Assembly (NCBI GenBank): GCA_045863555.1
Contig: BTUU01000006.1
Coordinates: forward strand, 62,001-126,000
Direction: 5' to 3'
Source of the DNA: JACRLV01 sp045863555
GTDB lineage: Bacteria; Planctomycetota; Phycisphaerae; UBA1845; Fen-1342
Length of the DNA: 64,000 bases
This document shows positions 16,629-24,665 of this stretch, in pieces; position 1 is the first letter of the stretch; the number at the start of each line of letters is the position of its first letter. Below the pieces are notes generated by a model that had not been told where the DNA came from, searched no databases, and worked only from the letters and a program-made list of their open reading frames with translations. Both the position numbers and the translations under genes were made by a program.

Positions 16629-17237
16629 CTACTCGAAATCCTCGCCGGCCGCGGCGCGGAGTTCCAGTTCGGCGATTGAATCGCGGACGCCGCGGGTGCG
16701 GGCGAGGCGTGTGATCGCCGGGTCGGTGGTCGAGCAGTAGGCGGCGTCGAACAGCGGCGATTTCGTGGATGCGCGGCGGCCGTCGCGGTCGAACATTTCC
16801 TTGAGCCAGGTCGTCCAGTTGTCGAAATAGTGGCCGAAGGATGACGCCAGCAGTTCTTCGCCATGCATGCCGGGCGTCCAGCGCAGGACGGCCCCCTGGA
16901 GCGCATCTTCCGAGAGGACGAGCCAGTCGGTCGAGCCGTCGACGTGGTTGCAGAGGGGGATGAAGCCCTCGGGGATCGCCGGCGTCTGCGGCGTGCGGCC
17001 CGCTTCCAGGGCTTCGTGGACGCCGCAAAGCTGGAACGCGCCGGGCTCCTGCGCGACGGACACGCGCAGGCCGTTGCACGTCATCAAATACAGGCCGTAG
17101 TCGCGCGGGAGCGAGCCGGCGCGGGCTTCGAGCGTGCCGAGGTCGGCGGCGCTGGCCGGCGGGCGGAGGACGACGCGCGGGCCGAAGTGGGCGAGCAGGC
17201 GGTTGATGGCGCGGTCGATCACGGTTTCGTGAATCAT
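16629..17237 (-). CDS. SUKH (SMI1/KNR4)-like protein
   Basis: 202 residues, cytosolic. The N-terminal third, with RPPASAADLGTLEARAGSLP followed by RDYGLYLMTCNGLRV, matches the start of the SUKH fold, in which an acidic helix precedes a hydrophobic strand and NG turn. GFIPLCNHVDGSTDWLVL and FDNWTTWLKEMF also fit. SUKH proteins often act as immunity proteins or general protein-binding modules. Its ATG overlaps the stop of the oxidoreductase gene by four bases (ATGA), so the two are translationally coupled. No toxin gene lies nearby, so an immunity role has no contextual support. Confidence 0.65.
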   Translation of the reverse strand: MIHETVIDRAINRLLAHFGPRVVLRPPASAADLGTLEARAGSLPRDYGLYLMTCNGLRVSVAQEPGAFQLCGVHEALEAGRTPQTPAIPEGFIPLCNHVDGSTDWLVLSEDALQGAVLRWTPGMHGEELLASSFGHYFDNWTTWLKEMFDRDGRRASTKSPLFDAAYCSTTDPAITRLARTRGVRDSIAELELRAAAGEDFE

Positions 17238-18649
17238 GGCAGGCTCCCTGCGACGCCCGCAGCGGGCGTCGTTTCGGTCGGCGCGGCGAATGCGAGGCCG
17301 AATTCGATGGCGCGCAAGTTGGCGTCGCGATATTTGCCCGCGAGCGCTGCGCGGCCGGTGGCGAGGAGGTCGTCGGGCGCGACGCGGCCGGTGAGGGCGT
17401 GGGCGAGGACGGCGAGGGCGGCGGCGGCTTTGCCTGCGCCGCGGGAGAACTTCTCAGCGGGGATGCGCCGGACCGTTGCGGGCGTCGGCGGCAGTGCGAG
17501 TGTGTCGTCGGCGAGGACCACGCACGACGGCGAGAGGCGGTCGAGGCGGCCGAGGCGTTTCAGGCCGTCGTCGCTGAGGATGATGAGCACGTCGGGATGG
17601 TCGAGGCCGGCGTAGAGAATGGGCTCGCTCGAGACGATCAGGTTCGAGATCGAGTGGCCTTTTCGGACGGTGATCGGGAAGTCGTCCTGCTGCGCGGCGA
17701 AGAGGCCGCCGGCGACGGCGATCTCGCCGATGACGCCCGCGGCCGAGCGGATGTGCTGGCCGGCGGAGCCGGCGATGCAGATTTCGGTGCGCTGCGCCCA
17801 GTGCAGGGGCGGCGCGGGCGAGGCAGCGGGCGAGTCTTCGGCGAGATCGGCGACGGGGGTGCGTCCACCACTGGCGTGGTGGGTCCGGATCGGCGCGGTC
17901 GCGGGGTCACCACTTGCGTGGTGGGTTCGGATCGGCTCGGCGTCGGGCGGTGTTGCAGCCTGCGGCTGGAGGTCCTGGAGGATGCCGAACGGCATGTCGA
18001 GGCGCTTCGAGAGTTCGACGAGGCCCGTGGGCGGGAGTTTGTTTGTCGAGACGTAATACGCGACGCAGAGCTCCCAGAGATCGACGAGGGCGAAATCGGG
18101 GCTGCGCAGCGCGGCTTCGATACAGTCGGTGGCGGAGTCCGCGTGCACGCTGTCACGCGCGACGAAGCCAGCGCCGGCCGCCATGGCCGTGCGGCAGATG
18201 TCGAAGGGCCGCTCGGCAGCGCCCCACGGTGTGGTCGAGGTACGGCCGAATTCGGGCGTCGTGGGCGAGTGCTGGCCGCCGGTCATGCCGAAATTGAAGT
18301 TGTTGCAGACGAGGACCTTGACGCCGACGTTGCGGCGGGCGGAGTGGACGAGGTGGGCGGTGCCGATGCCGCAGCCGCCGTCGCCGACGAGCACGATCAC
18401 GGTGAGTTCCGGCCGGGCGCGCTTGATGCCTTCGGCGTAGGTGAACGAGCGGCCGTGCAGCCCGTGGAACGTGTGACTCTCGAAGTAGCGGTCGGCCGTG
18501 CCGATGCAGCCGATGTCGGAGACGATGCAGACCTGTCCGGGGGTAAGGCCGATCCGCTCGGTCGCGGCCGCGAGGCGCTCGAGCAGCAGGCCATGCGAGC
18601 AGCCGGGGCAGTAGCACATGTCGTTTTTCAGCGTGGTCAGCATCGGCAT
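17234..18649 (-). CDS. 2-oxoacid:ferredoxin oxidoreductase, fused beta-gamma subunit
   Basis: 471 residues combining two subunits usually made separately. Residues 1-235 are the TPP-binding beta subunit: CYCPGCSHG (Fe-S/TPP region), SDIGCIG, GDGGCGIG (89-96) and NNFNFGMTGGQHSPTTP (116-132). Residues 288-471 are the gamma subunit, beginning TEICIAGSAGQHIRSAAGVI and containing GHSISNLIVSSEPILYAGLD. The linker at about 238-262 contains a 14-residue repeat, with PIRTHHASG occurring twice. The enzyme oxidises a 2-oxoacid with CoA and ferredoxin; the sequence resembles 2-oxoglutarate or branched-chain types, but the substrate is not certain. It overlaps the alpha gene by 13 bases. No delta (ferredoxin) subunit gene is visible in the window. 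Confidence 0.87.
   Translation of the reverse strand: MPMLTTLKNDMCYCPGCSHGLLLERLAAATERIGLTPGQVCIVSDIGCIGTADRYFESHTFHGLHGRSFTYAEGIKRARPELTVIVLVGDGGCGIGTAHLVHSARRNVGVKVLVCNNFNFGMTGGQHSPTTPEFGRTSTTPWGAAERPFDICRTAMAAGAGFVARDSVHADSATDCIEAALRSPDFALVDLWELCVAYYVSTNKLPPTGLVELSKRLDMPFGILQDLQPQAATPPDAEPIRTHHASGDPATAPIRTHHASGGRTPVADLAEDSPAASPAPPLHWAQRTEICIAGSAGQHIRSAAGVIGEIAVAGGLFAAQQDDFPITVRKGHSISNLIVSSEPILYAGLDHPDVLIILSDDGLKRLGRLDRLSPSCVVLADDTLALPPTPATVRRIPAEKFSRGAGKAAAALAVLAHALTGRVAPDDLLATGRAALAGKYRDANLRAIEFGLAFAAPTETTPAAGVAGSLP
17865..17936 (-). repeat. In-frame 30-bp hairpin repeat inside the oxidoreductase linker
   Basis: Two 30-base copies (17865-17894 and 17907-17936) are 27/30 identical and spaced 42 bases (14 codons) apart. 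Each contains a near-palindrome, CCACCAC/GTGGTGG around a 4-base loop (one pair shorter in the second copy). They encode the two PIRTHHASG segments of the beta-gamma linker. Confidence 0.88.
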
Positions 18650-19809
18650 GGCGCTCTCCCTTTGGCGCTCGCGGCCGGGGCGGACGGCGCCCGGCCGAGC
18701 ACGTGGTCGACGATCGTCTGCGGGGCGATGAGGCCGCCGTCGTAGCGGAGGATCGACTCGATCGTCAGCGGTGCGACGCAGCGGAAGATGGCATCGCAGT
18801 AGAGGCCGATGTTCAGCTCGGGCATGATGATGCGCCGGACGGCCGGGGTGAGGGCGGCCCGGACGGCGCGCTCGGGCAGCGGCCAGAGGCTGTAGAGCGT
18901 GAGGTGCGACACGGCTGTTCCGCGGGCGCGGAGCACCTGCACGGCGGCGCGGGCTGCGCCGTCGGCCGAGCCATAGGAGATGATGAGCGTGTCCGCGGCC
19001 GGGTCGAGATCATTCTCGACGTCTTCGAGGGACGCGGCGGCGGCGGTGATCTTGTCGCGGAGATGCGTGAGCTTGCGGTCGATGCGGGTCTGATCGATGG
19101 TAAGGAGCGCGTTTTCGTCGTGGATCGAGCCGGTGAAGCGGACGCGCTGGACACCGCCAATGGGTGCGAACGCCGGTACGTCGTCGAGTGCGTCGATCGC
19201 ATAGGGAATGAACGGTCGGTCGGCACGAGCCTGGCGGCGCTCCTGGAGCGGCGGCAACTTGATCGCGTCGAGGTCGGCGGTCTGGCGGGTGAGCGCGATG
19301 TCCTTCGACGTGAGGACGATCACCGGCGTTCGGAGGCGCTCGGCGATGTTGAAGGCCGTGTACGTGAGTCGATACGCGGAATCGGCGTCGGTGGCTGCGA
19401 GGACGGGGATCGGATAGCCGCCGGACGTGACGTGGCGGGCGAAGAGCACGTCGCCTTCGCCGGTCGCGGTCGCGCCGCCGGTCGCGGGGCCCATCCGCTG
19501 GCAGTTCACGATGACCATGGGGACTTCGCCCATCTGGGCGAGGCCGATGTTCTCGCTGTAGAGGCTGAGGCCGGGGCCGGAGGAGGCGGTGAGCACGCGC
19601 CGCCCGCACATGGCAGCGCCGATGCACTGGCCGATGGCGGCGATCTCGTCCTCGGTTTCGACGGCGATGCCGCGGCCGGCGTGAAAGGCGCGGACGAATT
19701 CGGTGAGGATGGAACTGGCAGGGGTGATCGGGTAGCCGGCGAAGAAATCGCAGCCGGCGCGGAGGCCCCCGCGAACGACGGCCTGATTTCCGGTAATGAA
19801 CTCGCGCAT
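18637..19809 (-). CDS. 2-oxoacid:ferredoxin oxidoreductase alpha subunit
   Basis: 390 residues. The ATG at 19809 gives MREFITGNQAVVRGG directly followed by GYPITPASSI, the canonical beginning of KorA/VorB-type alpha subunits; a GGTGGAG lies upstream. ETEDEIAAIGQCIGAAMCG, TASSGPGLSLYSENIGLAQM and NCQRMGPATGGATATGEGD are signature segments of the pyrimidine-binding domain. The C-terminal third (PAADTLIISYGSADGAARAA) is domain II of the enzyme. It is the first gene of an operon with the fused beta-gamma subunit (13-base overlap) and the SUKH-like gene. Confidence 0.9.
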   Translation of the reverse strand: MREFITGNQAVVRGGLRAGCDFFAGYPITPASSILTEFVRAFHAGRGIAVETEDEIAAIGQCIGAAMCGRRVLTASSGPGLSLYSENIGLAQMGEVPMVIVNCQRMGPATGGATATGEGDVLFARHVTSGGYPIPVLAATDADSAYRLTYTAFNIAERLRTPVIVLTSKDIALTRQTADLDAIKLPPLQERRQARADRPFIPYAIDALDDVPAFAPIGGVQRVRFTGSIHDENALLTIDQTRIDRKLTHLRDKITAAAASLEDVENDLDPAADTLIISYGSADGAARAAVQVLRARGTAVSHLTLYSLWPLPERAVRAALTPAVRRIIMPELNIGLYCDAIFRCVAPLTIESILRYDGGLIAPQTIVDHVLGRAPSAPAASAKGRAPCRC

Positions 19810-20061
19810 GCCGGATGTCTCCACCGAAGGGTGGCTGCTGAATCGTGAAACTGGGATAGGGAGGGGCAAATTCTGTGCCATCCGGCGCGGATCTGGAGGC
19901 TGTGGAGGGCTGTTCGGGGGGAAGCGTCGCGGGTTTCCCCGGGGAACGCAGAAGGCGAGTCGTCGGGTGAACCGCGCTTTTTGCCGGCGGCGGCGTATCG
20001 GACGTTCCGCGCAGACGTGCGGCAATCCGCGCATCCGGGCAACCTGCGCGGAGACGGGTTT

Positions 20062-20412
20062 TCAGTCGAGGTGAAAGACTTCTTCGAGGCGGACGAGGGC
20101 CTCGTCCGCGGGGCGGCCGGCGGTTGATTCGAAGAACGGGGCCATCTCGGCCTGCCAGCGGCGATTCACGTCGGTAGCGGCCATGCCGGCGAGCGCGGCC
20201 GCGAAGTCGTCGGTTTCGAGGTAGCCGAAGAGCAGGCCGTCCTCGCGGAGGAAGAGCGAGTAGTTGCGCCAGCCGGTGCGTCGAAGGGCGTCGAGCATCT
20301 CGGGCCAGACGGCGCGATGCCGCTCTTTGTACTCGGCGAGACGGTCCGGTTTGACCTTCAGGACGAATCCGACGCGCTGCGTTGAAGGGCGCTCCGGTGA
20401 CTGGCGCTGCAT
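20062..20412 (-). CDS. rhaM: L-rhamnose mutarotase
   Basis: About 116 residues of the RhaM/RhaU family, which interconverts alpha and beta anomers of L-rhamnose. Characteristic segments are RVGFVLKVKPDRLAEYKERH, followed by VWPEMLDALRRTGWRNYSLF, then LFGYLETDDF and MAATDVNRRWQAEMAPFF. The substrate-binding His (in ERHRAVWPEM), Tyr (NYSLF) and Trp pair (NRRW) positions are present. The open frame extends to 20481, overlapping the upstream GH9 gene, but homology begins just after 20412. No rhamnose isomerase or kinase gene is in the window; the GH9 gene upstream is a possible sugar-catabolic partner. Confidence 0.87.
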   Translation of the reverse strand: MQRQSPERPSTQRVGFVLKVKPDRLAEYKERHRAVWPEMLDALRRTGWRNYSLFLREDGLLFGYLETDDFAAALAGMAATDVNRRWQAEMAPFFESTAGRPADEALVRLEEVFHLD

Positions 20413-20462
20413 CGACAACCTCGGCTTTCCGGTTTCGAGCGCACCGCGACAAGCGGCGGGCT

Positions 20463-22217
20463 CTATTTTTCGTCGCCCCACACCGCGAGAAGAAGGCGCA
20501 GGGCGACGGTGCCGTCGATGATCGGTTCGTTGGTCGAAAAATCCTCGAAGACGTCGTGGTAGACGCCGATTTCAGATTGGAACCGCGCGAGGCGGTCTTC
20601 CCCGAACGGAGCGAATTTCAACCCGTCGTTGATGTCCTTGTAGACGGGCCCATCGACCAGGCCGCCGACGGGAAGATGCTTCCGGAGGAGCCAGAAAAGG
20701 TGGTGCGGCCGGCTCGCGACGTCGCCGCCCTCCGGCACGCCGATCACGAACGAGACGCCCCAGGGATTTCGCCCGAAGATCCAGTCGCGGCACTCGGCGG
20801 CGAGCGGGCGGAACTGGCGATCGCCGGTCATGCGTTCGTAGAGCACTGCCTGGGTGGCGAGGGCGATTACGTCGTTGGTCGAGCACCAGACGAGCGGCGT
20901 GCCGAGGCGATAGGGGTTTGATTCGGCGAGGGCGCGGGCGTTTTCAAGTGCGCGGCGGTAATAGGCTGCGAGTCGTTTTTTTGCCGCCTCGTCTGCATGG
21001 GGATAGAGCCGCCAGTGGGCCAGGTTGACGTAAGGGAACCACTGGTAATGGCCGTGGCGGGCAGGCAGGCCCGGCGAGGACTGCGACGTCGGATGCGCCG
21101 TCTGCGCCGGCATCGTTGCCGGCTGATCCGCGCGTGGAGACGAGTCATCGGCCTGGGCGGCCGACCGGCCGAGCCAGGGACTCGCGGCGGCCTTGTCGGC
21201 GAACTCGATCGCCTCGCGGAGGTAGCGCGGCTCCCGGGTCGCGATGTAGAGTTCGGTCGCGGCCCATTCGAGGTCGTCGAAGAAGTCGCTCTCCATGTAG
21301 TAATACGGGGCCTTTACGGGGATGGACATCGCGACGCCGGGATGCGAGCGGGCGAGCTCGTAAGCCGATCTGGCGCGGTCCGTGTCGCCGGCTAGGGCGA
21401 GGGCCGCGGCGGTCCGGCCGGCAAGGCTCGCCAGGCCGGTGGACTGGTTCTGAAAGCGCGGCCCCTGCGGCTTGCCGAGGGCGGGCCAGGCGGGGCGCGG
21501 TCCGCCGGGACCCCAACCATAGTCGGTCTGGTCGTCGTGCCAGAGCGTGTGCGGCGGTGCGTGGTCGCGGTCGTCGCCGATCTGGACGTAGATCGTCGCG
21601 GAATCGGGGTGAATCCGGCGGACGAGGTCCGCCCCGTACCGGCCCTCTTCAGTCTCGCCGGCGAGGAGCAGGGCCGCGACGCAGTACGTCGTCGTGATCA
21701 TGTGCTTCAGGCGGTCGCCGGCGTCGTGCCAGCCGCCGGTGAGATCGAGGCGACGGCCCGTTTCGGTGTCGATGGCGTCCTGCTGGTGACAGTTTTCCCC
21801 CGTAACCGGATTGCGGCCGCAACGCTGAAGGCGCATGAACTCGATCAACCTTGGCGGAACGGCATCGTATGCATCGGGGCCGATGCGGAACGGAGGCGAC
21901 TCGAAACCGGCGGCGCGGATGGTGAACCGGCCCGTCGTGCGCAGGCTGCTGAAATCGAGCCGGTAATTGTGCGGGAACGGTCCCCAGGCGCCGCAGTCAT
22001 CACCGAGATCCGCCTCGAAATCGCCGACGTGAAATCGGCCGGTGAGCGGCCGATCGCTCGAGAGTATGGCGATCTTCGGGTCGGCTGGCAGGTAGCCGAT
22101 CTGGTTGATGCGAATCCATCCGTCGGCCGCGGCGGATGCGGTGAGCAGCGCGAGCACAAGGCAGCCGAGTGTGACGCGGGGGAGACGGCCGTGCGATGCT
22201 GAGTTGCGCGGGTGCAT
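20463..22217 (-). CDS. Glycoside hydrolase family 9 protein (secreted)
   Basis: 584 residues. The ATG at 22217 gives a signal peptide (LPRVTLGCLVLALLTASAAA); the longer frame is not supported. An N-terminal Ig-like CelD_N domain (INQIGYLPADPKIAILSS) is followed by a GH9 catalytic domain with GGWHDAGDR, which contains the two catalytic-base aspartates, IFGRNPWGVSFVIG, and the late FSTNEPIIDG segment with the proton-donor glutamate. GH9 enzymes are mainly endoglucanases, with some exo-glucosaminidases, so the substrate is probably a beta-glucan but is not fixed. No ribosome binding site is obvious. The rhaM gene follows about 50 bp downstream. Confidence 0.87.
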   Translation of the reverse strand: MHPRNSASHGRLPRVTLGCLVLALLTASAAADGWIRINQIGYLPADPKIAILSSDRPLTGRFHVGDFEADLGDDCGAWGPFPHNYRLDFSSLRTTGRFTIRAAGFESPPFRIGPDAYDAVPPRLIEFMRLQRCGRNPVTGENCHQQDAIDTETGRRLDLTGGWHDAGDRLKHMITTTYCVAALLLAGETEEGRYGADLVRRIHPDSATIYVQIGDDRDHAPPHTLWHDDQTDYGWGPGGPRPAWPALGKPQGPRFQNQSTGLASLAGRTAAALALAGDTDRARSAYELARSHPGVAMSIPVKAPYYYMESDFFDDLEWAATELYIATREPRYLREAIEFADKAAASPWLGRSAAQADDSSPRADQPATMPAQTAHPTSQSSPGLPARHGHYQWFPYVNLAHWRLYPHADEAAKKRLAAYYRRALENARALAESNPYRLGTPLVWCSTNDVIALATQAVLYERMTGDRQFRPLAAECRDWIFGRNPWGVSFVIGVPEGGDVASRPHHLFWLLRKHLPVGGLVDGPVYKDINDGLKFAPFGEDRLARFQSEIGVYHDVFEDFSTNEPIIDGTVALRLLLAVWGDEK

Positions 22218-22360
22218 GGCGCTACTGTATCGCAGGGCGGTGTCACGGGGAGGCTTCTCGACCGAAACGACCGACCGGCCGAACCGCACCACGGCTCGAC
22301 CGGTCGCTGAGTATCTCACGGCGAATTGCGCGATCGCCCGCGCGGTGAACGCCGCTGCGC

Positions 22361-23815
22361 TCACGGCTCCCGGGCCAGGGTCTCGGCGCGCAGGTCGCCG
22401 TAGATCACGCGGATTTCGCCCGACGGCAGCCGCCAGCGGAGAAGCGCTTCGGTCGTTTCCTCCGGCGTGACGATGTCGCCGAAATACTCGGGCTCAAGAC
22501 CGTCGCGGGCGAGTTGCTGGACGTACGCACAGCCCATCGTGACCGTCATGACCGTTTCCATCAGTTCGGCGTTCATGACCGATGCGGGGTCGTTCGAATC
22601 GATCTTGAAGCCGCCTTCCCGGGCCAGGACGACCATCAGTTCGGCGCTGACCCGGCTGGGATCGAGCGCGAGCGGGTAGCGGCCCGCCTTTTCGGCAAAG
22701 ATCCGCAGTGAGGTGAGGAGGGTTTCCTCGTTCGGGGCGGGGACGTTCACGTCGACAACCCGCGCGCCCTCTGGAATCTTCGACTCGAACAGCGCGGCAT
22801 CCAGCGGACGATCGAATTCAAAGTTGCTGTACACCGCCCGCACGTGCATCCTGCCCATCGGCATCGGCGAATCGACCGCGACCTCGACCTCCATTCGTAC
22901 GGGCAGGTGCGAAGCGGCATCCACCCAGATGCGGGCCCGCGACGGCTCGGGTTCGTCGACGTCCTCCGCCGGCTTCCGGCCGACGTATTCGAGGCCGAGT
23001 TTGCGGGCCGACACTTCGAATCCCTCCACGGCGCGGCCGTCGATCGTGCTCCGGCCGAGCTGGGCGTCCGCCTCGCCGGTCAGCCTGCGAAAGCCTTCCA
23101 GGAACTGGTCGGGCGAGCTCTGATCCAGGCCGCCGGACCATCCGGTCATTTTCCCGTCCGGCGTGTGCATGCGAATCACCATGTTGAAGGTGGGCTGCAC
23201 GAGCACGACCGGTCCGCCGGGCCGGTGGGTCATCGACAGCGACATCACGTTGGGAACGCCCGCCGGCGCCGCCGCGTCGTTCGCCGTGGCGTCGAATCGC
23301 ATTCCGAACTCGTCGGAGAGCGACAACGTCCCGCTCTGCATGGGGATTTCCGCGTGGCTCAGATAGGCCTCGAAGTGGGCGACGATCGTCGTGGCCGAGC
23401 GGAACCGCTCGATGGCCGTTGCGAACGCGCTCTTCTGGTTGTCGGGCCAGAGAACGACGAGCACGGCGACAAGCACGCAGGCCGCGGGAGCGAGCACCGC
23501 GGCCCACTTCCGCGTGGTTTTCGTGTTGATCGACATGATCCAGTCTCCTAATCGGCGGGCGACGCGGGTCGAGCGTGCCGCGGAGGCGGGAAGCTCATCC
23601 GGGAGGGCCGCCAGCAGTGATTCGCGCAGATGGTCGTGATCGCGATCGAAGACTTCGTAGCGACGGAGGCGGTCGACGTGCGCCCGCCGGGCCGCCAGGA
23701 AGCGCTCGCGGCATGACGGACAAGCTTCGGCGTGCGTCTTGAGCACCTCGGCCGGCCCGGCATCGATCGCGCCGATCGCCAGCAGGTCCCATTCACTTGG
23801 GCTGGGACAGCTCAT
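22361..23815 (-). CDS. Membrane anti-sigma-factor-like protein with LolA-like extracytoplasmic domain
   Basis: 484 residues, starting two bases upstream of the sigma gene's stop position, with GAGGTG before the ATG. The N-terminus has a zinc-anti-sigma pattern, HAEACPSCRERF (H-x3-C-x2-C). A membrane helix follows (WAAVLAPAACVLVAVLVVLW, about residues 110-130). The outside part contains a beta-rich region resembling LolA/DUF2092 lipoprotein carriers (MQSGTLSLSDEFGMRFDATA, ARIWVDAASHLPVRMEVEV). The arrangement suggests that an envelope state is sensed by the outer domain and passed to the ECF sigma factor. The distal ~120 residues are not recognised. Confidence 0.78.
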   Translation of the reverse strand: MSCPSPSEWDLLAIGAIDAGPAEVLKTHAEACPSCRERFLAARRAHVDRLRRYEVFDRDHDHLRESLLAALPDELPASAARSTRVARRLGDWIMSINTKTTRKWAAVLAPAACVLVAVLVVLWPDNQKSAFATAIERFRSATTIVAHFEAYLSHAEIPMQSGTLSLSDEFGMRFDATANDAAAPAGVPNVMSLSMTHRPGGPVVLVQPTFNMVIRMHTPDGKMTGWSGGLDQSSPDQFLEGFRRLTGEADAQLGRSTIDGRAVEGFEVSARKLGLEYVGRKPAEDVDEPEPSRARIWVDAASHLPVRMEVEVAVDSPMPMGRMHVRAVYSNFEFDRPLDAALFESKIPEGARVVDVNVPAPNEETLLTSLRIFAEKAGRYPLALDPSRVSAELMVVLAREGGFKIDSNDPASVMNAELMETVMTVTMGCAYVQQLARDGLEPEYFGDIVTPEETTEALLRWRLPSGEIRVIYGDLRAETLAREP

Positions 23816-23816
23816 T

Positions 23817-24386
23817 TCACACCTCACTTCGACTGAACGCCTCGCGCAGCCGCCGACATGCGGACGCCAGTGCGCGATAAAACCCTGATCTCGAGAGACC
23901 CAGCACCGTGCGGGCCTCCTCGGCATTGCAGCCCTGCAGGTAGAACGCGTGCAGGGCGAGACGCTCGCGCTCATCCATCGGCGGCGCGAGCGCCTGTTCG
24001 CGCTGCCATAACGATTCGACTTCCTGCTGCGGGTCGTCCGGTTGATCGTCGCGGAGACGTGCCGCCGCACGCTCTTCACAGCACTCGGCATACCCCGTGA
24101 GCCGGGCGGACTCACGGCGGCGCTGCCGAAGCCATTCGCGACAGACCTGCCGGGCGATCCCGATCAGCCAGGGGCCGAAACGCTGCGGATCGCGCAGGAA
24201 CCCCAGGTTGCGATACGCACGCAGGAAGACTTCCTGGGTGAGGTCGGCCGCAGCGTGGAAGTCGCGCGTCGCGTCGTAGCAGAGGGCCCGGATCATCCGC
24301 GCCCGGCGATCGTAGAGTTCCGCGAACGCGGCTCGATCACCATTCCGGACGCCGAGAACGAGTGTTGCGTCAGACGCCGCCATCAC
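23817..24386 (-). CDS. ECF RNA polymerase sigma factor
   Basis: 189 residues. Region 2 is DRAAFAELYDRRARMIRALC followed by DLTQEVFLRAYRNLGFLRDP and FGPWLIGIARQVCREWLRQ. Region 4 is MDERERLALHAFYLQGCNAE with the helix-turn-helix EEARTVLGLSRSGFYRALAS. It lacks any extra domain. It is the first gene of a two-gene unit with the anti-sigma-like gene, separated by one base. Such pairs usually regulate their own promoter, which would lie in the ~280 bp upstream (24387-24665); no consensus could be picked out there. Confidence 0.9.
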   Translation of the reverse strand: MMAASDATLVLGVRNGDRAAFAELYDRRARMIRALCYDATRDFHAAADLTQEVFLRAYRNLGFLRDPQRFGPWLIGIARQVCREWLRQRRRESARLTGYAECCEERAAARLRDDQPDDPQQEVESLWQREQALAPPMDERERLALHAFYLQGCNAEEARTVLGLSRSGFYRALASACRRLREAFSRSEV

Positions 24387-24665
24387 ACTCCCGCCAGTCG
24401 CCGCCGGGCCGGTCTCGCGACCGGCCGTGGCCGCCTCTGCATTATGAGTGGCCGATGGAGGGGCTGAGTCTCAGAAAATCGATCCGGACGCTGGATTTGC
24501 GGTCCGCTCAGGCGCTGGCGTCGGTGTTTCGGACTGGATTCTCCCGGTCGGCCGGCGGCTGATTCCTCGTCCGTAAGTGGAAGCGGTGCATAGTGTTACG
24601 GATCGAAAGCACGGTGAGCCGGGCGGGATCGCGGCATGCGGTCCCCCACACGAACGGCCGCCAGG

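Noticed and set aside
16629..18649. Toxin-immunity locus based on the SUKH-like gene
   Set aside because: No polymorphic toxin or secretion marker lies nearby; the neighbours are metabolic genes.
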